This document shows positions 50,311 to 63,288 of a stretch of DNA of 64,000 bases, one piece after another; position 1 is the first letter of the stretch, and each line of letters opens with the position of its first letter. The stretch lies in NCBI GenBank assembly GCA_034096865.1, contig JAWQFJ010025561.1, positions 67,001 to 131,000 of the forward strand, given 5' to 3'. A model generated the notes under the pieces. It was not told where the DNA came from, made no database searches, and saw only the letters and a program-made list of their open reading frames with translations. The position numbers were made by a program, and so were the translations under genes. This DNA is from Theodoxus fluviatilis (Eukaryota > Mollusca > Gastropoda > Cycloneritida > Neritidae).

Positions 50311-50741
50311 ACCACAGAATTATTTTCACTGAAAATTTTCCATCGGTTGGGTATTGCAACAAAGAGTTAGTGTGTGAAATATAACAAGTTAGAATGCTTT
50401 TATTCACAACTGCCACCGACTTTTGTTTTTGGCAAAAATCTATGGTCATTTCGATCGTTTTGCTTTTTTTCAAATTTATTTTTAAAAAAGTGTGATTTCG
50501 ACTTTTCTTCGATCCGCAATTTATAACTGCAACAAACCGGTTTTGACCAGATTTTGTGCCACCATTGTTGACTTTCAACATGCAGACTCCAACGCGTGGT
50601 AAGTGTTTGTATACACTCTCCTTTTTTTTTCTTTTTGGTAACGCTCGTGGCATCCGCTCTCAGCCAATCACGAGCCTTGACGCCGCCACGTGACCCAGAT
50701 TTTGCCTCCAGCTCGCACTCAGCTGCGCAAATTCTGTGTTC

Positions 50742-50807
50742 CGCGTGATTCGGGTGTAATACTGCCAATAAACGTCGTTTAGCTTAAGATTACACCCGAA
50801 TCACGCG
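50742..50807. repeat. Perfect 19-bp inverted repeat
   Basis: CGCGTGATTCGGGTGTAAT and its exact reverse complement, separated by 28 bp. It is followed directly by a small palindrome GCACCGTTAAGGTGC. Could be the ends of a small inserted element or a hairpin. Confidence 0.9.
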
Positions 50808-51468
50808 CACCGTTAAGGTGCATGGAGTACAGTACCGCCGAGCAAGACGTTTGTCACAAAACGCAGATACATTGTCACGCTCGCTGAAACGAAGTCAACC
50901 TATTGGATGTAACTCAGGATACACAATCATCACAAAATTCTCCAGTGTGTTTTTGTGATGATCCCTTTCATGATGATTATAATAGTAGTGATTTTCCTCT
51001 CGCTAATGATGAGGTATCAGAGAGCGAGAATCGATAGCGAAGCTGTCATGCTGGCTGAAACGAAGTCAACCTCGCCATCATCGGTACTTCATTGTAGGCT
51101 CATATTGATTGTAACTCAGGACTAATAATCCCAATCATCACAAAATTGGAGGATGCATGGAAAGGATCTCTCACACCAGGTGGAACATTCAGAGCATGAT
51201 GCTGGGGATTAGAGACGTGGAGGACCAGACAACCCTGCCAGTAGCCAGACGAGGACAGACTTACCTATTTTCAGCAGCTGCATGACAGCCTGACTGCCTG
51301 TGCATAATTTGAAGATGTCGCTGCGTTGTCATCTCAAGTGGACATTTACATCAATAGCAGGTAATGCATAACTATTTTTTGGTACAATTTTATCCACCAG
51401 GAATTTATGGCTTAAAAGACAATGTTCCTAAAACATCGTTATAAATCTTAGTGTGTGTTTTCCTGGGT

Positions 51469-51550
51469 GCCTTATCAGAGGAATCAGTTTTCAATTAAAT
51501 CAGATTCCTGCCTTATCAGAGGAATCAGTTTTCAATTAAATCAGATTCAT
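51469..51550. repeat. 41-bp tandem duplication
   Basis: Two nearly exact copies of a unit beginning GCCTTATCAGAGGAATCAGT. Confidence 0.93.
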
Positions 51551-52391
51551 CTTTACTTTATTGCGTCTTATGACTGTTTGCATGTGTGTGTGTGTGCAGA
51601 TTTCCCCTCAGTGTGCAGCAAGTAATCTTGTGCTTGTTTGTTTGACTTCAGAATTCAAATTCCTCATCAAAAGCTTGTTGGAGGTACAGGCGTAACGAAT
51701 GACACAGGACTTTAAAAATAGCTCTAAAATCAAAGTTCTTTTGCCAATGAGGTTGATATTTGCCACATTAACATTAAAGACATTTCTTTTCAAGTTGTAC
51801 GTGTTATTTTGCCTGTATAAAAGTTTTACATACAAAGAGAGAAAAAAACACATTGCAGCTGTACGAGTGTAACGGATGACAAAGTAATATTTAACCTTTT
51901 ACCCTTTTCATTTTATTTTTCTTAAAATTTTCTTTCTCTTTATGTTAACCCATTCTGTTAATGTGTGTTTGAAACACAAATCATCTCATTTGTTGTTTTT
52001 TATTGCAAGAAAAGTGATCATTTACTTTGTCAACCGTTACACGTTTACCACACCAACTTTGAACTTTACACAGCTCCTAAGCACACATTTCTCAATAAAC
52101 TATCTTTTTGAGTTAGATACACACAGTTAAAGTGTCAGTCTTTATAATAATACCAAAATAGTGACAATTCAAGCACTTTTTTGAAACTGGGTTTGTGTAA
52201 CGTTTTTGCCACGACGTTTAGAGACTTACTCATATGTGATCCTCCACTACGGCTTGAGTCGCTTTGCACCTCTGGACCATTTTAAGTTAATTGCAGTGTC
52301 TTAAAGTATTTCTAATGCCAATTCCATAGTAAAAATCGTTTGAAAATCGGACAATTAATCTTGGAGATACGGGCTTTTTAATGTACACCCC

Positions 52392-52392
<1 letters not shown>

Positions 52393-52427
<35 letters not shown>
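52393..52427. repeat. Poly-C run of 35
   Basis: Uninterrupted homopolymer; its true length is hard to sequence and may be an assembly estimate. Confidence 0.95.
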
Positions 52428-52429
<2 letters not shown>

Positions 52430-52690
52430 AGAAATGCAATTCTGAGAAAAAGTTATGTTTCCAAACTTCAGACCACTATTTTCCTTAGCAACCATGCATG
52501 GATCTTCTTGTAATTTGGCACCGTCATACCGCATAACATAAACAACACCCACACACATTTTCATTTCAAAGTATGAAGAACTGAAATTTGTACATTTTTT
52601 ACAATACACATTGAAATATTCGTTTAGGCATAAATGTCATGCTAAAATCACATACATAATAATCATAAAATCACTGCAAATGAGCGAAGG

Positions 52691-53023
52691 TCAACCAGAG
52701 TTCACAGAACCGTCCGACTTCTTGACTTTGCATCTGCAGTCGAATCCCTCAACTTTCATTAGAAAACAGTGACGACCATCATCCCCTGGTTGAAGATTGT
52801 GGTGTGAACAATGTACGTTTTGATGAAATTCGTTTTCTTCTTCGGCCAAACCAACACTCTCCTCGCCACTGCTATCACTCGCTTCATCACCACTTTCCTC
52901 CACGTCACTGAAATCAGCTCTTTCTTCCAATGATGATGTTGCAAAATAATATTTGATCCATGTTTCTAACTATTCCGAGTCTTCTTGGTCTGTAATTTCG
53001 TCCGACACGCGGCTAGACGCCAT
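52691..53023 (-). pseudogene. Acidic ORF with one in-frame stop, element-encoded
   Basis: From an ATG at 53023 the frame reads MASSRVSDEITDQEDSE, then a TAG (52970-52972), then continues open for 93 codons (LETWIKYYFATSSLEER, then an acidic run FSDVEESGDEASDS, then FHQNVHCSHH and GFDCRCKVKKS) to a TGA. Reading on in the same frame on both sides of the stop, with the same acidic character, suggests one coding region broken by a point change, or a short fragment of a transposon protein. Family not recognised. Confidence is for the broken-ORF reading, not for any function. Confidence 0.35.
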
Positions 53024-53531
53024 GTTGACGAATGCCTCGCAGTGATTGGCTAGTTGTCGTCACGTGCTGGTATTTGCCAATAATGCGTCGTTGGTGACGA
53101 TTTATTTACAGGGAAGAAACTTATTTTCATCCTTCTGAATCGTTTTCTATTTTAACCAACCAATCGTACTCTACACAGTTCAAAAGGCGAGACATTGACC
53201 TTTCCAGTGATATATAATTGAGCGGGTCGACTCGAAGAAGATAGGGAAGACAGAGGTAATTTTTGGCAAGATTCTCTCTCCAAACTAGGATGGGTGGTGC
53301 TTTTAAACCCATTTTAATACTTTTGGAAGTTAATTCATCTAAAATCCAACGGAAATGATGTATAGGTAAATGATTAAACAATCAGCAACCACCAAAATCC
53401 CAAATTCGACAACCCACACTCCCTGCACCTACTTACAGCGTTATCTCAGAATGGACGGAGGGACCGTGGTGGAGGGTCACATACTTCCAATACGAACCAT
53501 CCATTAAAGAGAACATAGTTACGCTAGTACC

Positions 53532-53590
53532 TGTGTGTGTGTGTGTGTTTATGTATGTGTGAGTGTGTTTGTGCGTGCATGCGTGCGTGC

Positions 53591-53628
<38 letters not shown>

Positions 53629-53742
53629 ATGTATGTGTGAGTGTGTTTGTGCGTGCATGCGTGCGTGCTTGTGTGTGTGTGTGTGTGTGTGTGTGTTTAT
53701 GTATGTGTGAGTGTGTTTGTGCGTGCATGCGTGCGTGCGTGC

Positions 53743-53780
<38 letters not shown>
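53532..53780. repeat. (GT)n higher-order minisatellite
   Basis: Three copies of a block starting TTTATGTATGTGTGAGTGTG and running through GCGTGCATGCGTGCGTGC, at about 53548, 53626 and 53696, each followed by GT of varying length. Confidence 0.93.
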
Positions 53781-53782
<2 letters not shown>

Positions 53783-53811
53783 CGCCCCGGCGAACGTGGA
53801 TGTGTTCTGCT

Positions 53812-53955
53812 AAACACACACATACACACAAAAATCACACAAGCACACATACGCACACGCGCACACACACACACGCGCGCGCGCGCGCGCGCACACACAC
53901 ACGTAGGCATGCACGCTCGCACACATACGCGCGCGCGCGAGCAGAAACACACACT
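53812..53955. repeat. (CA)n/(CG)n alternating tract
   Basis: CA with two long CGCG blocks; lies about 135 bp left of the IPT1-end exon. Confidence 0.93.
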
Positions 53956-54090
53956 GTCAACAGAAAGAAAATGCGCACAGTGCTGTACAGCTCGAGCAGT
54001 TCAGTCATGCCGACATCCAGTCACCAGTCTGTCTTTCATCCGCGCGTCTTTCTCTGCCAGCAGGGGGGAGGACGTGCGCCCACTACTCAC

Positions 54091-54181
54091 GAGGTGTGCA
54101 GACTGCAGTCGAAGAAGGTAAAGTTGGTCTTGGCCATCACTTGCTCCGATACGCGGACCGACATCTGCATCACGATATGGT
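54091..54181 (-). CDS. PlexA: PlexA exon 1 of window: end of IPT1 into PSI2
   Basis: This is the most 5' plexin exon visible (91 nt). It carries the end of IPT1, with the conserved block NFTFFDCSLHT, which matches the vertebrate plexin pattern F-x-F-x-x-C-S just before PSI2. The acceptor is TTTGCAG after a pyrimidine stretch and the donor is GTGAGT. It enters in phase 1 and leaves with two bases (TC), which the next exon completes to Ser. It lies 30.7 kb from the next exon, so the link rests on phase, domain order and strand. I searched the minus strand from here to the right edge for the preceding exon and did not find it. Confidence 0.88.
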
Positions 54182-55655
54182 CTGCAAAGAGAGAAAAAGA
54201 CAGAATTATTTCACTGTACTGATATTTTATCGGCACACAGTAAGAGAATAACATCAACTCCCATACCAAAAGCAAAGCACACATGATCGCTTGCTTTGGG
54301 AATGAACGTACGGGAATGTCTGCGGTTATTGAGGTCTCCGAGGAAAACTCCCCGCGGGAGTCACGGCACTAGTTCATAGTAATCACTTTAATCGTGCATT
54401 GGTCGCACCCGCTTGGACGTTGGCATGTGTGTGCGTCCGCGTGTGCGCAATCATGCGCCTCTGCGTGTTAAACTTAAATACATACAAACATACATGAATG
54501 CATATGCGCGTGCCCGCCCACCTCCCCCTACCTCCTCCCCCCTCCTCCTCCTACCCCCTCCCCCCCTCTCTCTCTCTCCGCAATGGCACGTACATAAGTC
54601 TGTGCCGCTCGAGCGCCTGCCCCCATTTTTGTTTCTTTTTTTCTATTCACGCAATGGTTGTGTGCAGCTACCGCAGACACATCTAAGAAAGACAGAATGA
54701 CAGAGATAAATATGCCATGCTCCGGACACATTGCTTAAAAGTATGGAGAGAAAAGGCCAAGGCGGGGAGGAAGCCAGGATGGGGGCGAGTGGTGGGAGCC
54801 AGAGGGGGGCTGGAGAGATGTGGAAATCATTTGTCTCTGTCACTGTTGGCAGCAGACACCGCAGAGTTTGACATGCCACCCAAACATGAGCGATGAGCAT
54901 TCATTCTCCTACAACGTACCAAACCTTGGGGGGGAAAAGCTAACCCGTGTCTTATCCCATCGCCTGTCGAGTTGGTGGTTGAAGTGTTAGCCTCCAGCAG
55001 CTTACTGCTACAACAGCAAGATCGAGTTTCTTCTGTACTACAAACCGTCAGCAACGCGGTTACATTAGCTTCCTAGTGCATGGACACTTTCCTCTCATGT
55101 GTGGGAAACAAAACAAGAAAATGTCATGCTGAAACATTTCAGTTTCTGAATCCATTTGCATACATCATCAGTCTTGCTTCAACTTTGCAAATGGCAGTCC
55201 CCCAACCTCACCCCATCCCTTATTTGACGAGCCACGCTGTTCATCACATCGTTTTCCGTCCCTTTCTGCATCGCACACCGTGAATGACGGTGGGAAAAAT
55301 GCCACTGAAATCACTTGCCGTTCTCTGTTACAAAGCACGCCGTTGTCATGGCAGACCTCTGGAGACCTGTTCCCTGATAAGCGTGGCGGTTTTTATCCCA
55401 GCATGCCCCAAAGAAACGTCTCCCATCGGGGTTCCCTTTCAGAGCGGGACACCCACGGCGAGGGGGCCGAGCTCCAGCCATGGCAGATGCGGAGGCTGAT
55501 CACTTGAGCAGGAAGGCATCAGGTCCTTCACCGCCAGGAAGCACCATTGCATGGCCATACATAAAGCGAGCTGTCACACAGCGTAAACAGCTGCATGGGG
55601 CCCAGTCTGGAACCTTAGGGAGGCAAGAGTGATCTCCTCTTTACTCCTCTCCTTA

Positions 55656-55690
55656 CCCCCCCACCCCCCCCCCCCCCCCCCCCCCCGCCC
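55656..55690. repeat. Poly-C tract
   Basis: C runs of about 7 and 23 separated by an A. Confidence 0.92.
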
Positions 55691-58600
55691 CAAAGCTCAA
55701 TCTCCCCCCAAGCCCTATCCCACCCCTTCTCCCTTATTAAGCAAGGACCTCGTACATGTATGTAACAAAGTGGCGGCCACGCCAGCTTACAGAGTAAACA
55801 CACATTCATCATCACCCCTTGCGGCTCCACTGCTTCTACACTACCAGTGAGGCCTCGTCTCCAGCTCCTTGTGAAGGAAAGAAGGAGAAACATTTTGAAT
55901 CGTTTCCCAGAGAAAATGACGGTGCAAATTACCGTGCATGGTTATTTTCAACTGAACTTTGCGACTGACATTTTATTTTGGGTTGATTTGTATATTCAAT
56001 AAAGTGATGCTAATTCACCAGATTATTTCGTTTTCTCACAGATTCAAATTCATTATCTTCTACCTACAAACACATGGGTCGACATTAAAAAAGACGATTG
56101 TAACAACTAGGGCGCATAGGGAAACCGTTTTGTCAGAGAAAAAGAGATAAGACGTCATATTGCTGATGAAATGTGGGCTTCAGGATTTTGAGTTCGGGTC
56201 TCACCGTCGTAATGAGATGGATGGGTGTGGCTCTCGGGAGAGATGGAGAGAAAGACAGCATGCAGGGCGGATGCATCGGTGTGGAGAGAGCAACCTAAGC
56301 CGTGTACCTAATGAGCTTTCGTCTGATGACACCATCAATACGACGGTTGAATTGGTGCAGCCATGTCGTCAGGACGATTTTCCACCCGATTCCTGTCAGG
56401 AGCGCTTTCCAGGATGTCGGCTTACACGACACTCGATCGGATGAGGAATGGAGAGGGATCAACTTCTGCGACTGCCCCCAACCCCAGACCATCCTCCTCT
56501 TCTTCTTCAATGAGATAGTGCAACTTCCTGTCTCAGTCGAGCCTGCCGATCTAACTCTATCGGCAAGCTTGTATGGTTCAAGCCGACGCAAGTGACCAGA
56601 GCCAGTGTGAAAGTCTAAAATACGGCAGAGACCGATGTGTGAGAAAAGATGCGAGACAGAAAAGGTACCGGCAGCGACTTTCACAATAAATGAATTATTG
56701 AATGAGGCAGAGATGCATCGAGCGTGTCCAAAATAAACAGACAGAAAGCAGGAGAGTGTAGAATCAAAGATCTTCGAGCAACCATTCGGAAGCAAGCAGC
56801 AGAAACCCTCGCACCACTCGCTGGCGTCAGACGGTGAAGGACGAGCGCCAGGAATATCTCAAGGATCAGGACAAAGCTCCTCATTGCCATCTACACCTAC
56901 TCAGCAACGCCGCGTGGGCTCAGGGATGATCTTGCATTTTCTGAGGCGTGCCACTTGGAAAGACTGGAATGGGATACGGCTGATTTGAAGGTGTCGGCCA
57001 TCACGCCACCACCCCTCAGTAACGGAGCACAAATTACAATCCGTTGCTGACACGATTATGAAGTAACTAAAACAAAATATGTAAAAATAAAATTAAAATG
57101 ACGAGACGTATCTTCTATACACACATTAAAGCACAGAGTTGACTACCTAAAAAGAAAAATCATAAAATATTTCCAAAAGTGATCAGTCATAACAACAATT
57201 TCACAGACGTTTATATTCTGTCTTAAATCACGCAACGACAATTGTTTTCGTCACTCCTTCGATGCGAATTCCTTGGATAAGTATAAACAGAAACTGACAC
57301 TTGCGCACAGGATAGAAAACTCTTTTCAGAATTTATTTGTGTCAGATCAAAACAAACAAAAAGCGAGAGAAAGAATCCAGTTACAATGATAAAAAAGCAA
57401 CATCCAACGAGAAGGATGACGACATCTGGAATCTGAGATAGCACTGCATCTGGAATTCCAGAAAGCTCTGGGAGCACTGGCCACTCTTCAGGTGATGACG
57501 CACCAAAGGATTTCTCTTTCGGAGCCGATTACTTCCGCGCTGTTGGAGGCAACCGAAGCTCTGATTGGCGGGCGTGTCCCTTGCAGGAGTTTGAGGCGAC
57601 GCCACAATGGTCAATCTCCACGTGGTTTTGACAAGTCCCTGTCCTCCGCCTCGCTCACGTCTCTCCAAAAACACAAATCCTCTCGCGCCAGCTCCCGTCC
57701 ATTGGAAGTCGTCTCGAGTGTGCAAGCCAGAAAGGAAACGTCAACAGGAACCAGGGCCACGAAACAAGCTAATCGTGGAGTCGTGCTGCATGTGAAGGAA
57801 GTGAGGCTCCCCTCCCCATGCACGCTTTCCATGTGTCCCTCTCGAAGGCCGGGCAGGTCATATACGCAGACGGGGGACTTCCGCCATTGCCCATCGAAAA
57901 ATCTTCTCATCGTGATGCGGTCCCACCGATTTTGCTTTCTGAGCGTTGGGCAGCCAATACAAACCAACCGATCATTCTTCCCGTGCACGCCGTCGACGAT
58001 GACGATGATTGATCGGGTGGTTCGACTTTCACCGGCTCGCTCACAGAGGCGAGGTGGGATCGCGTCCTTGCTGCTCTCACCTCTCCCCAGCACTAAGTGC
58101 CCGGCAAACCCGTGAGTCATGTAATTTCGTTGGCTGAATGCGGCCGGGGCGGCTCATTCCGAACCCCACTCGGCCCCGCACTTCCTCCTCTCCAAAAACG
58201 CCATGTCGCCGATTACGTTTGAGCGTCGATTCACACGCCCTGCCAGTTTACAACTTGTCGCATTCACGACGACCTCCGCGCTGACGGCACCAGAGAGAGC
58301 CGTAAAAAGTGCTCGGCGCATCCCCTACTCCCGTTTCCAGCGCGTCAAAGACAAAGGGGTGCCGGCAGTACAAAGGATGCGATTGGGGATGAAGGGGGAA
58401 AGAGAAAATAAAGCCGCAATGTGAACGAGGCGCGGCAGTTCGTGAAGAGCGTGGAAAGAGAAGCTGTTGGCAGCCGGTGACGTCTTCCCTGCCATTACAA
58501 AGACATCGAGCACGGGTTCCTCTCTCGCTGGCTCTCAGGAAAACGGGCATCACCGGTGATGGGGATGGGGAAAAAAAACTATAGACGGTATTGTTCGTAG

Positions 58601-58955
58601 AAAGCTTTTGTTCCGCCTCCCCAACGCTCAGAGATGTCTCTCTTCTTTCCAGCGCCATCAGGGCATGTTTGCCTCGACGAAGCCCCTCGTCTGACGTGGC
58701 TAAGGACTCACTGCTACAGACCACGGGCGGGCGATCTTCCTTCCTTCCTCCCGGACAAGGCAGACTGATTGGGTTTGCCCCACACACACGCGGCCAAAGT
58801 GATATTGGTGCCCCCTTCATGAGCCAAAATGGTATTTATTGAAGAATTAGACGAGACAAAGAGAGGCAGAGATCAAAAAGCTGTTCGGCCTAAAAGGCGG
58901 CTTCCATAAATGCACGGATGAGAGGGCGAAGACAGCAAGGGAGGGAGGAGAGAGA

Positions 58956-59128
<173 letters not shown>

Positions 59129-62121
59129 TGACAGGCACGGAAACTGACAGACGGGCGTACGCACGGACAGAAAGACAGACGAAAAAACACACAGATTGAC
59201 GGACGAATGGACAGAAACAGATAAAAGGACGCCGAATAGCGACCTCACAATTCGAGAATCACGTTCCCGCGGGCTGCATATCATGGTTTGACAAATTCCC
59301 AGGTCAGACTTCCCAAACTACTGTTCCTCGAGAAATGCATGCAAAGCAACTTCATTTGGTACGAGCCTGCTTCGAAATATGCCGAAAAGACTGCAGATAC
59401 ATTAATCAAATCATCTCTCCAAAATAAAATTACTAACTCTCAATGTGGTTCTGTTTGGAGCCTCTGATTCATGAGAAAACTCAATCATTACATTTGGGGG
59501 GTAAAAAAGAAAGCCAGACCGCACAAGAGACGTCTGCTCGTTGGGACGGAACAATGACGCGGCGAGGCATCCTGCAGCGCTCAGACAGACTGCAGTCACG
59601 ACAACGAGGGTCAAAGGTGACGCCACTGCAGGGCTGGGACACAATGCCCTATTCCGTGCCTGAAGGGCCCAAGCAGCTTCCACCCAAATTGGCAGCGGCC
59701 AATAACAACGCGGAACAGGAATCCAGCCATCGGGACGGCAGCAACCTATTGAGAGAGATGCGAGGGCCGGGGCTTTATGGCAGCAGGCAGGCGACAAACT
59801 CAGTCCCGAAAACCCCATTGGGAGAGCAGAGCTAGGGACAAAGGTGCGACTGTTGTAGTCATGCGTGTCCCCGCATCTTCCCCCAGGCTGGCGGTGGGGC
59901 CAGTCGCCGGGAGTGCAGGCAATTCATTAAGGGCTCTTTCCGGCCCCCTCTTCCCTGCTCATCGCGCCAAGCGGGACACTAATGGACGATGCTATTGTTT
60001 ATTGGATTACTCGATCAACAGCCCCAGGAATTCCCCACCAATCCGTTTGCGTTTAATGAGCTTCTGTCAAAGTGGACGACAATTAGAGCTGGACTAAAAA
60101 CGGGACACGCGTGTGTGTCCTGAATGCGGCCTCCCTGTCTGCCGTGATGGAGATGGCCAAATTATACACATTTTCCACCAATACCGCGGCGTATTTGTTG
60201 GTCACTCTTTATTTCTGTACGATGGAGAGCTTTTGTCGGACGAATTGACCAACCCCCGAATTCAGACAGGAAATTACGCATCGCGTAATGAGACAGAGGC
60301 GACTCTTCCATCATTAGAAATGCACTGTTAGCCATGCTCTTTGGAGGAGAGTACGCCCCAAGCCATTGCAATTATTCAACAACACATGGAAAATGATGAT
60401 AACGGATGCTGCACCCATTAACAACCCGATTTTGCGCTAATCACTGGAGAAAGGATAACATGCAACGTCTTTGCGTACAAACCCAAAGCTGATGACTAAA
60501 CCAGGCTTCCAACAATCGAAGAATTTCCCGCACAGCTTTATCTGTCGCGTGAGGAAGTGAGAGAGATAGAAAGAAAAAAAAACACCGTTGTGATCAAAAC
60601 CACTTCACCGGAAACAGTTCGCACTTCCGGCAAACACGCTTTCTTCCCGCCACGTCCCTTTCCCGCCATTCCCTTTCGAAGGTCCCGTTGGGGTTTCCAT
60701 CACGTGATCTGAGCAGTTCACTTTTCTCACAGCCACGAGTTTGGGCAACACTGATATTTGAGGGCAAATATTATCACGACCACTGCAAGCAGATCGATGG
60801 AAGGCGATAATAGGGAAGAGGGATGCCCAGATAACACTCCAAAAGGGCCGCTCCATGCCAGGCCTCGTGAGCTTGAACAAATTGAAGCTCCTCACCCGTC
60901 TCAATTCCTCTGTGCCTCTCCTCCAGCAACCCCCGTCCCCTCCCTCCCCTCCGGTTGCATTCCCCTCTGCCTCCTCCAGTGTTGCTGGTATTTGGTCTGT
61001 GTATCTGATCAAAGATGATGTAATTGAGAGGAGGCCCCGTAGCCTGAACTCTATTGATTTCTACGAGGCTGCGGCATGGCCAGGAAATTAAAGACTGTCA
61101 TCGATGCCGGGGACCAAATCGAGATCCACACTGCAATATCAATCTCCACCCTCCTGCAACTTTCATCCGACCCCCGTCCCCTCCTACTTCGCCATTCTGC
61201 CTCATTTGGCTGACTTGCTCGACTTTAATCGGAAAGTGCGTTTATTATTTATTGGAATGGCTTTCCTCAACGCCCGTAGTTAACGAACTCAGACAATTGC
61301 TGTTTCATTTCTGCGACTTGGGTTCTTTCATTGCTTAATGCATCCCTTGTGCATTTATTTGAGGTCATCAATCGTCAATACGGACCTTTGAGAAAACGGG
61401 GAGAAATCCTATTATGGAGGATTGAGTCGTATCCAGCCTGAACGCAATGTCTCAAAGTACCTCTCTCCAGCTGACAAGTCATGCACGGATCCTATAAAGC
61501 CTTTATGAATGACATTGCGGAATACAGAGAAGCTTTGGCTCCAGCTGCTTTGAATCTGGGGGAGCAGTTATAATCTTGTCAGCGAACTGTTAAATACTTT
61601 GTTGTCCTCATCGCCTAGATCCTAGTTCACCTCTGCTTGCCAAACTCGGCACATTTGCAAATCCTCGAGACAATATGAACTCTCCTCGTTAGAGAGGAAG
61701 ATAAAGGCCACTGAGGGTCTGGAAGGCGCGGGAGGAGAGATTCGTTTCTTTCTTTCCTCGGACGCCTGCCAACACCGCCTTCTGCACATGAAAGGCGGGC
61801 GTTGTTTGCTCGCGGACGTTGCAGCTTCCTTGCACCCACAGCAATTATTGCTTCTACATGCACAGCGATTTGTGCGATCAAGGACCGCTGCATTGGCAGC
61901 CGTTTGCACTCTGCCAACAATGCGTGTGCGAACAGACTAACACTCCGCACAGTTTGATAAAGAGTCAGCGGAAAAAGCAAGCAAAACGTTCACAAATACA
62001 CCGATTTATTGAAAAAGGAAGACGGGGGTGGTACGGGAGACATAGGTGAGTGAGTGAGTAAGTGAGTGAGGGAAGGGAAGAGAGAGAGAGAGATGGAGAG
62101 AACGAGATATATTGAAAGTGA

Positions 62122-62125
<4 letters not shown>

Positions 62126-62181
<56 letters not shown>
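62126..62181. repeat. (GA)n microsatellite
   Basis: About 56 bp of GA, preceded by GTGA units at 62045-62070. Confidence 0.95.
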
Positions 62182-62183
<2 letters not shown>

Positions 62184-62517
62184 CACGGGATCTTTCAGAG
62201 TATATCATTTCATCAATACATAGCCCCATCTCATATAACAGGGTGCATCATTGAGAGCCTGTTCTGTGAAATACGAGGCGCCCAGGCTTATCGGAGTTCC
62301 AAGCACGCCCATATGGTCCCTGATGCATTATCCAAGAAAGGCCTCCAGCCGGCCACTGCCCCTTTGCGTGGAGATTTATTTCCCATAGTGGCTGCCAAGG
62401 CCACTCCTCCTTCCACGAGTTCCAGCTCTGCGTGGTTGGCTTCCCTCCCGATCGGGAGACCCGACTATGCATCGTGCTACAGCTTGCAAAAAAACTCACT
62501 CCGCCACTTTCCCACGG

Positions 62518-62519
<2 letters not shown>

Positions 62520-62610
<91 letters not shown>
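62520..62610. repeat. (CT)n microsatellite
   Basis: About 90 bp of uninterrupted CT. Confidence 0.97.
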
Positions 62611-62615
<5 letters not shown>

Positions 62616-63288
62616 GAATTGCACCTATCCTCAAAAGCTTACCCTTCACTGCCAAAAATAGCTCCCTCGCCTGCAACCCAAGACCAAGCAAACCGGAGGA
62701 GATGGGGAACGGATGGGAGAGGGGAAGGGTTGAAGGGACGGGGTTGTAGCCTCTACGAGGGACCCTGGGCACACTTCGCACGTGGCGGTCTTATCGGGAG
62801 GAGCAGAATGTTTATTTCATAAGGCCGAGGTGGCACCCCCGCGGGAGTTATCTGTGTATTTTGTGTCCCAAAACACGAGACTCTAGCGTGTGTCTGTATT
62901 ATACACGCAGCGCCGCAGGAGGCGCCGACCTCTGGGATGGAGATGTGCAACTCCTATTTATCTCCCCTTTAGGCTTCTACTTCTTTTTGCTGCCACATCT
63001 AAGCGCTTCTTTCTTCCAAGTTCGCCGTGTGTTAACGTTTCGTCTGGGGTGAAATTCCATGACTGAAGAAGGAAATTTCTGCAGATGTGTGAAATACCAC
63101 CGCTACCTTATCAACAATGACCTTCTGTTTCTTAGAGCCACGCATACTGCGAGAGATAATTGGCCCTCCACTCCTACCTCCGCATTCCCTTAAGAGCTCA
63201 TTCTCCTCAATCTGGGCACCTCCCTCTTTCACCCACCCACCCCCGCATCTTTGTCGTTTAGCTCTTGTACATTTTAAACTTTCAATCA

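Larger units (their letters stand above)
49855..52241. mobile_element. 2.4-kb element with near-identical inverted ends
   Basis: GATCACTATATGAGTGAGTC plus TCTAAACGTC (49855-49884) is matched by the reverse complement of 52213-52241 (28 of 30 positions, one being an indel). The element is AT-rich. It contains a perfect 19-bp inverted repeat (50742-50760/50789-50807), a second inverted repeat (51867-51887/52022-52042), a 41-bp tandem duplication (51469-51550), and an open frame with membrane-like composition (49993-50310). No transposase motif was recognised, so it may be non-autonomous or decayed. Confidence 0.55.
52233..53483. mobile_element. 1.25-kb element with 20-bp inverted ends
   Basis: TATGTGATCCTCCACTACGG (52233-52252) matches the reverse complement of 53464-53483 at 18 of 20 positions. 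The left end overlaps the right end of the 2.4-kb element, which suggests nesting or shared terminal sequence. Inside are a 35-base C run and a broken acidic ORF (52691-53023). Confidence 0.5.

Noticed and set aside
50580..50607. Plus-strand ATG followed by a GTAAGT donor, like a first coding exon
   Set aside because: No continuing exon with a recognisable product was found, and it lies inside the 2.4-kb inverted-repeat element.
56681..56890. Minus-strand ORF starting with a signal-peptide-like MAMRSFVLILEIFLALVL
   Set aside because: It lies where a plexin 5' exon might be sought, but the Sema domain must come first and no phase-compatible donor leads to the 54.1-kb exon.
57492..58120. 207-codon plus-strand and 169-codon minus-strand ORFs in the same place
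   Set aside because: Both strands are open at once in a GC-rich stretch with few stops; neither shows a domain or codon bias I can defend.
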